From Setaria digitata (Eukaryota > Nematoda > Chromadorea > Rhabditida > Setariidae), in contig RCAB01000553.1 of assembly GCA_003640385.1 (NCBI GenBank), positions 1-38,955 of the forward strand: a stretch of DNA of 38,955 nt. The letters are read 5' to 3'. Position 1 is the stretch's first letter, and each line of letters starts with the position of its first letter. The translations under genes and the position numbers were made by a program. The notes beneath the pieces were generated by a model. The model saw only the letters and a program-made list of their open reading frames with translations, did not search any database and was not told where the DNA came from. Shown here in pieces: positions 1-11,044 of the stretch.

Positions 1-479
1 GCCTATTTCGAAGGTTAGTCTTTTCGGGACATACAACGTTTCATAATAATTGCCAAATCTATTAGTACTGAGAGGTTGTTATCAGTTCAGTTGGAGCAAA
101 CATGGCTTGCATATGAATTGATTTATCAACTTCATAGTATAATTATAGAAGCGGATTTGAGTTTATCAATTTCGCTACAAGACTTGTAAGTTAAAAAATG
201 TAAATAATTGTTTTAAACATAATAATTGAAACAATTATTTAGTCGTCAACTATTTTTGTCAATAGCAAAAATTGCTATTTCGAGGCTTCTGAACTGAAAA
301 TTAGTAATTCCTTCATCAAAATCACTTAGACTTGATCCGGTGAGTTGGTTTATTAACTTTAAATTTCAATCCTTATAAATATATTCTTATTCATTAGCTT
401 TACAATTCAGATTTGGGATAGGAAAAGCGGAAGCTACCAGTGCAGTGATGATGACAAATACAAGACGACACATTGTTAG
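1..479 (+). CDS. 3' end of an unidentified gene (last two exons, partial)
   Basis: A short piece at 1-13 ends in AAG followed by a strong donor (gttagt). A second piece at 411-479 follows an acceptor (acaattcag) and ends with TAG at 477-479. Read in phase 0 from the window edge, the join gives PISK followed by IWDRKSGSYQCSDDDK and YKTTHC at the C terminus. The last exon is charged and polar, has two cysteines, and uses ordinary codons over 22 residues, while the other frames close early. The product is not recognised. The rest of the gene would lie to the left of the window. It could instead be a chance open stretch, because both pieces are short. Confidence 0.35.
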
Positions 480-3400
480 GACGACGATCGCCTTTTAACA
501 GTGATATCGTGAACTGATTTTTCGGCGCTTTTTATTGGCCGTTGTCATAATATCTTTCGTTTTAAATGGAGCATTATAAGCAATCTGTTAAGTGTCAAAA
601 ACTGAGCCTGAGAGTTCCATGGTACTTTCTGACTTTATCTTCTTGCTTTGACTTAATGACTTTAAAGATCATTAATAAGGTCTGAAAGATATATCCCTTT
701 CTTCCAATAGCTATCAGTAATTCTTTTCAAAATTGTTCGGAAATGCTTAGCCATTGAAATGTGATTGCTATTCAGAGAACGAACAGGTATGATAACAAAT
801 GTAATCGCTACATCAAATGATCACAAGACTGATAGATCCTCCGGATGGAGTCACATTGATGATAAAGTCTGAAAATATTAAAGCAAATGACAATATAGAT
901 GCTTTGATTGGGGCACCATCTGGAATTGTACATTTCACATATAGCTTTAGTGAATTTTCTGTCTAATTGCTGAACAGGAAGACAGAAATGCATACTTCTA
1001 TAAAAAGTTCATTAAGGTGCCATTACATTTCACAAATTCATAATATATTAAGACTTATTTGTCCACTAGAGATAAAAACTTTCACATCTTTGAGATGGTA
1101 AATTGCTACTTGTTGCTTAATTAAACTTGCTAGTCATGTTGCTCAGAGACATTCGTAGCCTCTGGGCTTAAAACAAAAACACCATATCCAAGTAGCTTTG
1201 TCTGGATATGAAATGAACTAGAAAGTTTCACTTTGATGACTTCAAAAGAAAACTGATGTAGACTTGATGAGACATCAATTAATTGAAATACAAATAAGTT
1301 ACGATGGGGCCGGATTCCATCCTGAGCGTTACAAAAGTTCTTTCCTGAATGATGAAGTGTATTGTAGGATAAAAGTATCACCGTAGGAATGCTAAAGCTA
1401 GCAATAACATTCAATTCTGCTTGCTTGAATACGAATAAATTTCAAGAATATTAGCATTCCGTTCTGAAGCAGTTTTCGTTTACATTTGTCCACCCATCAT
1501 TATCATCATCAGAATTATCTTTTCCGAAAGAAAACTAAAACTTCGTTATCGTTATCTGTGATGGATTTGGCCTACGCATCATTCTCTAGCATAAATGGGA
1601 GTTGTGGCTTACTTGACAGTTTTTACGATTGCTCTGTGTGGCTTTCTCCACACATTTCAAAGTAAATTGCTTTGTCTCACTACTCCATTAAATTTTGTTA
1701 ATTTCAATAAAATGGTGATGAGTGAAAGACAAATGAACGACATGGGAGAAAATAAACTTTGCTAATGAAATTCAATTATTTTGCAATTTTTTTAAACTGA
1801 AAACAATAGAAGTATTGCAACCATAGTGCATTTATTTATTTATCTGTCTATTTCTATCAATTAATTAACTAGTTAATTAATTTACTTATTTACTGAAATC
1901 ATTATGTTGCAAGAAGAGGACAGTTAGATTTAAATATTCTTTCCCTTCACTAGCAATACGTTCACTAGTCTTCTTACTCATCATCATTGCATCTGAATCT
2001 GTATCATAGCACTCATCTACCCTTCTGTAATTTCAGTCAGTAAGGATACGAAAACTTGAAAATAATGGAAATTTTTGGTTTATTTCTGTTTTTTTTTTTT
2101 TGTCGCGAAGAAAAATGAAAAATATTGGACTACTGCCATTGCAGGAAAATGAGTGAAGAAAAGTGAAACTTGCTTAAATTTTGCAAATTGCAGCCATTTC
2201 ATTGTAGATTTCAACAAATCTAGTGCTTTCTGTTAATTTTATTACTTTGTTAATTATGGTAGCAGCTATTTATTTGTTTTTGATAGTTCGCCAAGGTGAA
2301 TAAATGACGCAGCTAATGTGAAGGAGACTTTTCGCTACCGGCTTATCATTTGTTAACTGATATTCATATGGAATACCAATCCAGATCTGTGCAACAGTCA
2401 TCTCCATCAATTTGCTATAACTGTTTGAAATGGTTTGTTTTTCTGAGCAAACAGTTATACCAATTTCCTACCTGAGCAATTCACCTACTTTCATCATTTT
2501 AAAAGTTTTTCTTTAATAATTAAAGATTTGTCCACTCTCTCAACCTCATTTCAGCCTTATTTTACATTTCCATTAAAGACCAATTTCCAATATATTAAAA
2601 AACTTCTTGACGTTCAGTGGCACTGCATTACTGTTTCATAATTCTTATTTATTATCCTTTTGTAATTTTTGAAATTTGAAAAAGAAATTCAGTTTTCCAA
2701 TATGTAAGGTGCAAACTATAATAGTTACCTTATCATATTCTCAGTATTCAGAAGCCCTTCAACCAGATATCGGTGAAACAAGCACTAAGCAACTTCCCAT
2801 TTGAAAAATCCTGTTAATTTTCAACTTTTTTAAAATTACCTTTACATTTAAAAACGTCTAAAAGTTACCACAATAATTAGCCGCACAAATAAATGAAGTT
2901 AATTTCTTTATCTTTCTTGCAGTTGTGCGGCACTGTCACTGATCAAATCAGAAAACGGATTGCTACCGTATTTGCCAGCATTTCAGCAGTGATTCAAAAT
3001 ATAACGTAATTGTACTTGCCTCTTCCTGAATAACAGTTTTAAAAGTTTATCGAAAGATTTAAAATGCTTAAGCTTTTTCCTACCATGCATTTAGACCAAA
3101 TTATCTCCTAAAGATCTACTGGACTAAGCTCCAAGCAATTTGAGAAGAAAATTAGCTGCTTAGTAACACGCCACTACACTTGAAACTGAATAAGGCAAGA
3201 AAAAATAGTTTAAAACATTGCATACCATTCGTGATTTATAATTTTACTAGCGATTATAATATGATTCTTACACATTATTTGCTGATAGTTCAGTCAATGA
3301 TAAGTTCTTTCTTTATTTTGCGCTATCAGATCACAAAACGTTCTTTAAGAGTTTTGTTTTGCAAAAATTTCACATGTTTCAATCTATTTGACAAATTTTA

Positions 3401-6400
3401 ATGACCGACCAAACTTGGCTAAGCAGTGAAGCTACTTGCTAGATCAACTACTTGCTCGAAATATGTAGCAATTTCTTGATTTCATTCATTTCATCGAAAT
3501 TCTGAACTATATGGCGCCAGTTTTCAAAAAAATTAGTAGCAAATATTCAATATCATTACAGCAGCATTGTGATATAATCAGTCAGACTGCTATATTTCCT
3601 GAAATGTGTGATGTTTTTCATACATAAAAAAAGAGCTTCTGTTTTTCCTCACAAAAAAATAATATTGATAATTTTTTGCTGAACTATAAAAGATAGGTGG
3701 TTTTCATTTTACTGAATAGATTTGTTGGAAGATTTAGTAGAAAAATGCAATAAACTGAGAGGCTACTGAAGGAAGATTCGAAAAAAAAAAAACCATTATA
3801 TGCAATTGTGAATATTTTAGAATGGAATGATAAGTTCAAAATAATTGCAAATATATTTTGATACAAAAAGTTTCAGAACAATTTAGTGAATAGATTAAAC
3901 TAAATACAGTTTGTATGGCCTTGTCATTATTTTTTCTTTCTTTAATTTAAACTAATTTTTAAAATGGTTAGGCCATATCAAGTTTCCGCATGTAGTAATG
4001 TGTATTCCGGATTAGAGATTAGATTAGGTATCTTATTTCCGGATTATATCAGTAAAAATCAGTAAACTTTTCTGAACCATCCAAATGATGTAACCGTCTG
4101 ATATCATCCAGTTTGTCTAACTTCTGAATCAAAGAAATATTATAATTAATTTCAAGTTCGTAAGCTGTATGCATGTAATTATATTTCTACACCTCGAGAT
4201 ACCATTTTCAAGGCTTGCCATCAACCTGTTAAACATGAACGTTTTTACTTTTTTGTTTTTAAAAAAACCATTAAATTAATAATCCCGGATGTTGAGCAAT
4301 ATTGCGCTCATTTGATATTATCACTTACTTTTATCAATTGAATGCAAAATGAGATTTGCAAATTTTTTTCCACTGAAAAATCCATTTCATGCTAAACATA
4401 GGCCTTTTTAGGTGAAGAAAAAGGAAGCAGTAACTCAAGAAAGTTGAAAGTTGCATTTTCACTTGGTCTTTTCAAATTTCGCTTCATTTTAGCGAAGAAC
4501 AGTGATTTTGGAATATACTCCGGGAATGCTGCCTATTAGCAAGTTTTCACAAAATGAGTAAAGCTACTTTAGCAACAAATGAAAATCAATAAGTTAAAAA
4601 AAAATTCACACTTTTTCATTTTCTCTCTGTTACACTCTCAGGACGTCTCTCATTAACAACTGCATACTTGTCTTAAAGACAAAATGAAAATGTTCCCTCA
4701 GTCAGGTACTTTAAATGCACAGAATTGTTCGCAAGTGCCCAGAAGCCATGAAGGTATAAATTCCATTTTCAACTTTTCGTCTTTTATAAAACGTCAGAAG
4801 AATAGTTGGAATAATAGCTGTGATAAATATATGAGATGAGGAGTGGATTCTATTTACATTCCTGAAATTATTTCAGATTACACTAAGCCAAAAGACGTTT
4901 GATTATTACACACGACATATTTCACCCTTATCCTTTCCTCCTCTTCCCGTTCATTTCTTTCCTCATTTATTGCTTATAAAATGATAAGCACGTCATTTAT
5001 TGCCTTTATTATTATTATTTTTGACTTTTATTATCAATACATTAATCGCTCATTGTACTGGTTATCATTATTGGCTATTGTTTATCCCTTAATTCTTTCA
5101 ATTACTGATCATTAGAGATGACTTCTGTGGCAGCAATAATCTTTTCTTTATGTTAATTATTTCACCATTATAATTTTATCGCTAATTATGGCAATTTTGC
5201 AACTTGATAAAAGCAATCCATTAGCATTTTACGTTATTTTTTGTAATTTACTTTTCGCTTTCTTTCTATTTGTCGTTTTTTGCAAATTTCCATGCTTATT
5301 TCTGATTTGGGACGGATGATTTAAACTGCAATTTCATGGTCGCAAGGTAGAATTATACTTTAGCAAATAGGTTATGTGTTAGCTTTAGCAAAAATGCTCA
5401 GTGTAGACTGACTTTAGAAGGCTTGAAAACGACTATTAAATGTATTTCCAACTAATACTTAAAATTTTGCTTTTCGAGATTCGGAATATATCATTTAAAT
5501 CTTCTCCTGCATAATTTGCTAATATTTTTTCAATCAAGATAATGTTTTTTCTAAATTTCAAAAATATTAACAGCTGCACAATTTTCATCCATAAATTTCG
5601 AAACTGCTCGTAAAAGCTCAAATATCATTGAAGTGTTGACAAAACTAAATTCAAAACGAGCACGTACCTATTAGCTTTTCAAATATCACCATTCGTGTGT
5701 GCCTTAATTTTCAGTTCAATTCATTAAATTGTCGATGAAGAGGGGAAAAACAATTCACTCTAGAGAATGTCGTTGCAGATTTCTCGTTTATTGGTCGAGA
5801 GGAACTAATAAGTCAATGAAACTATTTATAAGCATCATAAATATCATGTTTCATACACTTTACTTAACTCTAAACGATTATTATCGGGGAGCAGCAGCGA
5901 TACTTCCAATTAGGTTATGACAAAAATTTATGGTACATTTTACAAGGTCGAACTGAACTGTTTGATTAATTTCCTTCAGCATCATCACCTTCTATCACAA
6001 ACAAAAAACAAAGAAAAAAATAATAAATTTGCGGTTTTCAAACTTTTTAAAATTGCTTTCAAACTTTTCTATAAACTTAATTTTTTGAGCAATTTTCTGA
6101 AATAATTATTCACTTTCAACATTTTGATGCTTATTTGATAAAAAAATTTGTGAAATTTTAAATTAATTGTTTATTGATCTTTAAGTATAAAATTTTCTTG
6201 AAAATTTTGCTAGCGTAAGAGGTTAACATGCTGCTGCGTGAAGATTTATTGACCTCATAATAGTTATTGACTTATCTCTTCTCTTCACTGAAAACAAAAT
6301 TCATTATGAGTCAAAATTTCTTCCAAAATTTTACATTTAAACATTTTCAACTGTGTAAGAAAAACGAAAAACAAAATAACAGTACTTATATTCAAATGTC

Positions 6401-8642
6401 TAAAATTGTTTAGTTATTTAAAATGCCAAACTTGCCGTTAATCTGAGAAATGCAAATTTAGCTAGAAGGGAATATATTTAATCTGTAGCCAATTCAGTGA
6501 TAATGACAAATCTTCGACTGATATCAGTGGATTATAGGAAGGAAGCAAATGCCAATGAAATGAAAATGACTTTCTGGCACCAATAGTAGCATCAGATTGA
6601 GCCTTAAAATGACTGAATCTAGCTTAGTCAATTTTTGGATTACAACTGCCAATTTAAACATCCAAAAGTGTAGTAGATTTCCGTTTTCCATTTTCTGTAT
6701 CCTTTCACTTTTATGCCCTTCTCATTTTCCACTCTCAGTTAGTTTCTAGAACACTGAAAAAGAAAATCCAATTTCAAAATTTCAAAAAAAATTTTGCTTC
6801 TTTCTTAGCACAAATTTTTTCATCATTGCTGTTTCCTCTTTCCATCTACTATTTTCGTTTGACAGATTTTTGAGTGAAATTGTTAAAATTGTCGCATTAT
6901 TTGCTGATAATTTTGAAAATGCCATCACAAGCCGACGAATTTAAAGCGAGTCCAGAAAAACGATGAAATTTAAGTGATTTTTTTTTTTTTTTTTTTAAGT
7001 GGATGGTGCAATGTGAGCAATCACTGCAAAAATGATAAGTGAATTTTCGATTAGATTAATAAATAAATTAAAAAGTAGGTGTGCTTATATGGCAAGGCCT
7101 CCCTGGTAGATTGATACTTGGCTAAAATTGCTTCTAATCTCAGGGGATACTATTAAAGAGATACATATTTCGAGATTTTCGGTTGCTTGAATTGTACTCT
7201 GGAAGACAAATATTTCTAAAACGTCTATTATTTTTCTCTTTTTTCTTATAAATTATATTCGAAATTTTTTCTGTTATTGATTTCCTAAAAATAAATGAAT
7301 TTTATACGAAATTGAAAGTTAAAGGGTTGAAAAATTAACTTTCAGACTGATGCTCCCTTCAAATTCTTTTTTTTTTTACTTCCAAATGAGAAAAAAAAAA
7401 AAATTAGCTTCCTGGTCATCCATAACTTTTTCGCTGTCGAAAAAAAGCTTTTTTCCCGTCAATATTTTTCAAATTTTTATTTTAGCTCTCTAAGAATTCG
7501 AGCAATTTTAATTTCATTTTTTTTTCTTCTTGAAGCAACAAGTTGTTGATCCTGAATATTGTGATAAAAACTGCAAAAACATTACAATTAAGCCATCGAT
7601 CTCTGTCAGTGGGATCTTGCAGTTGTTGTTTTCGATGAAGTTTGTTTAAATCAAAGATCTTTTTCAGCAAAAAAAGACATAATTTTGAAACTTTTAAAAG
7701 TGATTCAGAATGAAGAAGATGACCGATTGGAGAGAAAAGAATTTGTCTTTTTCAGATAAAAAAGAGTTTAAGACGGGAATGTGAAGCTTAGGAAAAAAGA
7801 ATAGGTGGAAGTCAGAAATGAATTAAAAATTTCGGGAAGAAGATTGATGACTGTTGTAATGAGGAAAAAGAAATGGAAAGGAACGGCTCACTCAAAAATT
7901 TTCCTTTTTGAAAGTTCTCAGGTAACAATGTACGCACCGAAATTAAGTTTCATCATATTCTACATTTTGCAAAATAGATCGGTAGCAAAAACAAGTGATT
8001 AACTTTAATTAGCAACAAAAAAGGAGATGGAAAGAGAAATTAACTGAGATCCGAAAGTGTTGCCAAACTTATCTTAGAATCACTCTCATGAAATCTTGGT
8101 GGTTATAAACTTTTCTTGAAAAAACAATGCAAGGAAAAGCTTTTTTCCTGAATGATTCATTAAATATTTGAAACAACAACAAAAAAAAAACGAAATTTTC
8201 AATTTTAAACTGTGATGAGGCTCTTTTTTCTTTAAGGAAGCAACTCTTAATTGTCAGTTAGCTAAAAATTATTTCTGAGAGAACGAGTTAGGAATTTTCA
8301 TATGAAAGTGCTCTTATCATATCATTATCAGTGCTAACAACTACTCAGAAGTCTAAATCTTTTCTTAATGACTATTCAATTTCAAGAATTAAATTTTCGT
8401 TTTCTTTGATCCAAAATCAAACTTATTCAGGCTCGCTTGGTCATAGTAATATTGACATGTCAACTTTCTGAATTTTCCTTATTTCGTATGGCTTTTCGAA
8501 GAGGCAGATAAGAACACTTCTCGACATGTCGAGACAGACAGACAGACACACACACGGACACATTTCCTTCAGAAATATCGTTATCCTTCCTTCGCTTATC
8601 ATTTTTACATTCGCTTTCTCAAGTTGTTTAACGCTTGAAAAT
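480..8642. other. Gene-poor AT-rich interval
   Basis: No open frame here combines coding-like codon use, a start and splice sites well enough to be called a gene. It holds homopolymer runs (for example T runs near 2089-2101 and 6979-6997), a palindrome at 1859-1882, a short hairpin at 1635-1654 (arms TGTGTGG and CCACACA, loop CTTTCT) and a small GACA/CA microsatellite near 8530-8553. It may be intergenic or a long intron. Short exons under about 20 codons would be missed. Confidence 0.5.
1859..1882. repeat. 24-bp perfect palindrome
   Basis: The arm AATTAATTAACT is followed directly by its exact reverse complement AGTTAATTAATT, with no spacer. It lies inside a TTTATT-rich stretch (about 1830-1895). 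It could form a cruciform, or be a paired homeodomain-type (TAAT/ATTA) site, but low-complexity AT sequence throws up such palindromes more often than random sequence does. Confidence 0.8.
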
Positions 8643-9108
8643 GTTCCGTATGTGTGCGGAATGATTCTGGTTCCGTATGTGTGCGGAATGATTCTGGTTC
8701 CGTATGTGTGCGGAATGATTCTGGTTCCGTATGTGTGCGGAATGATTCTGGTTCCGTATGTGTGCGGAATGATTCTGGTTCCGTATGTGTGCGGAATGAT
8801 TCTGGTTCCGTATGTGTGCGGAATGATTCTGGTTCCGTATGTGTGCGGAATGATTCTGGTTCCGTATGTGTGCGGAATGATTCTGGTTCCGTATGTGTGC
8901 GGAATGATTCTGGTTCCGTATGTGTGCGGAATGATTCTGGTTCCGTATGTGTGCGGAATGATTCTGGTTCCGTATGTGTGCGGAATGATTCTGGTTCCGT
9001 ATGTGTGCGGAATGATTCTGGTTCCGTATGTGTGCGGAATGATTCTGGTTCCGTATGTGTGCGGAATGATTCTGGTTCCGTATGTGTGCGGAATGATTCT
9101 GGTTCCGT
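8643..9108. repeat. 27-bp minisatellite, 17 identical tandem copies
   Basis: Seventeen complete 27-bp units run from 8643 to 9101, followed by a 7-nt partial unit. I see no mismatch between units. Each unit carries an imperfect hairpin: TTCCG and CGGAA arms around an 8-nt TATGTGTG spacer. Because 27 is a multiple of three and the unit has no stop in several frames, long artificial ORFs run through the array on both strands (nonapeptides such as VPYVCGMIL or RNDSGSVCV). These frames are a property of the unit and not evidence for a protein. GC content is well above the surroundings. Complete homogeneity suggests recent expansion or active homogenisation. Confidence 0.97.
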
Positions 9109-11030
9109 GTGACAGAACGATCTAAGTGTAGCACTACAGAAATTTCTCAGCTTTAGCATAGTTTTCTTTCTTTTCTTTTTCATCACTTGAGGGAAAATGC
9201 TATCAGTGAAGACATTATGAAATCACCTTCCATATAATTAATTAATTCATCCTTTCTTTCTTCATAATAATTAGGCCGAAAAGAAAACATACAGCTACTT
9301 AAAAATATTAAAGAAATGAAAGTGAAGGAGGACGAAATTGATTCTGAGTTGTTAACGATATCATCGATTCATTTGTTTAAAATTTGCATTTTTCTTGTGA
9401 TGGCTTCTTAAGTGAGTAACTGTTCTATGCCAGGCTAGGGTGAATTTCATTCTAATTTTGACTAGCACAAGAGGATGAGCTCAATGACTTCAGATGATAA
9501 AATGTTTTAGCACAAAGAGAACTTTTTTCAATTTTCCGCAAGTTTTCATTTCATTCCCTTCACAGACGTTTTCCCTTCCGAAAAAATTCTCAAATTTGCA
9601 ATTTGAGAATTTCCTACTCCCTTCGTAGTAATCGAAAACATTATTACTATAATACTGCTGATAATCGAATTGTCTACATTGGTTATTAGATGTTTCTAGA
9701 ATTTAGCATTTCCATTTTCAGCTCTGTTGCCAATATAACTTGTACAAAACATTAAGCACTTTAAAAGTAGTGATTATCATTATCACTATTATTATCAATC
9801 ATGGGTGGCTTAAAAATGTTTATTATCATCTAGACATTATCACAACTGCTTAGAAACAGCTGCTTATGAACTGAATCGGAAAGAGAATTACTATATAGTA
9901 TCCTTTGAGTGCTCATATTTCAATATTTTGTCAAATCATCGCTTCCTCTTCCTTTTTTTTTTCTTTTTGTCAATTTGTGCACATTGTTAGACTACAACTA
10001 ACATTATGTCCCCAAACAAGCGTTGACGGGGAATAAATCTCAAGAGTGACCGAACGATCCAACAATTTCTACGATATCTGGTATATCTGAGAGTCTAGAC
10101 TGACCTGAAATGCTTGTTTTTTTTTTTCGTATAGTAAAGGAAATGAGAGAACAAAGTGAAAGAAGTCGGTTTTCATAATCATCGCTGTGCCAGATTTATT
10201 TCTTTTGCAATTTACGCTCACTTTCGATGAATTTGCAATTTAAGGAGAGGAGAAAAATTTGACGGGGAATTAAATCATTCAGAATCATCATCATTATTCA
10301 TATTGATTGCAGTACTACTATAGGAATGGTGGTGAATATGGTTGCTGATAATAACTCTGAATGATATGGAAATGAGCATAAACATAGTTCAACTTTGAAG
10401 GCTTAAGAATTTTTATTTATTTTTTCTTCAAAATAATTCAATCTGTGGGAAGTCTAACGAACTTGAAGGCTTTTAACTTAAAATGAATTGAGAAATAAAA
10501 GAAAAATTTCGAATTTCTCCGAATGTTTTCTTACGTACGAAGAAATTTCAGTTTGCTGCGCAATCATTTGAAGTTTGATCATTTTAAAAATCTATTGAAT
10601 TTCATTTAAAAAAAAAAGAGAGAAAACAAAGAATGATTGATCCATTGTCAATCTCATTTCTCAAAAATCATTCATTCGCTATGTTCTATTATCATTGATA
10701 CCTTCATATTGATCTGAGACAGGCTTAAAAATAAATTAAAAGTTTAGAAACCTCTTTTTAGAGCGACTGTTTCTGATGTTTAGAAAAATTTTCTACTCTT
10801 TACTATGCAGGATTGCATTTATTTATCTTCTAAACTATTTTTGTGGTCTAATACGCTTAAATGACGTATTTTCAACTTCTTCCAGCAGGTGTCATAATAA
10901 AAGATCGGAAAAGTTTTTGATCTATAATGCACAATAGCAGTAGCATTTTCAATTTTGGATTTCAATTTGTCATCCAGCGAAATGTCTTCCTGCATTGGAT
11001 GGGAAAAGTGCTTAAAGCATTAGTTTAATG
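9109..11030. other. Intergenic stretch upstream of the cal-1-like gene
   Basis: AT-rich sequence with many short poly-A/T runs. I see no convincing exon or RNA gene. It contains the likely promoter region of the calmodulin-like gene that begins at 11045, but no specific element can be named. Confidence 0.5.
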
Positions 11031-11043
11031 AGAAGCTTTTCAG
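11031..11043 (+). promoter_or_regulatory. Acceptor-like site one base before the cal-1 start codon (possible SL trans-splice site)
   Basis: The sequence agaagcttttcag ends at 11043, one base before the ATG at 11045. This matches the nematode TTTTCAG acceptor consensus. A site so close to the start codon, without a visible upstream coding exon, fits SL trans-splicing. A cis-splice from an unseen 5' untranslated exon would look the same. Confidence 0.55.
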
Positions 11044-11044
11044 G

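Noticed and set aside
1130..1414. Minus-strand 94-codon open frame
   Set aside because: It lacks an ATG at its start, matches no family and has no convincing splice sites.
2630..2637. CTGTTTCA, resembling the C. elegans piRNA (Ruby) motif
   Set aside because: An 8-mer of this composition is expected by chance, and the clade suggested here is thought to lack the piRNA pathway.
2922..3009. Exon-like segment after tttcttgcag reading LCGTVTDQIRKRIATVFASI
   Set aside because: No upstream exon or donor found to join it; a single isolated stretch with a stop is weak evidence. It also contains one arm of a short CCGCACAA/TTGTGCGG inverted pair.
8526..9125. 199-codon frame with N-terminal hydrophobic segment running through the minisatellite
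   Set aside because: Openness comes from a stop-free 27-bp unit; parallel frames are equally open on both strands, and there is no splice or family support.
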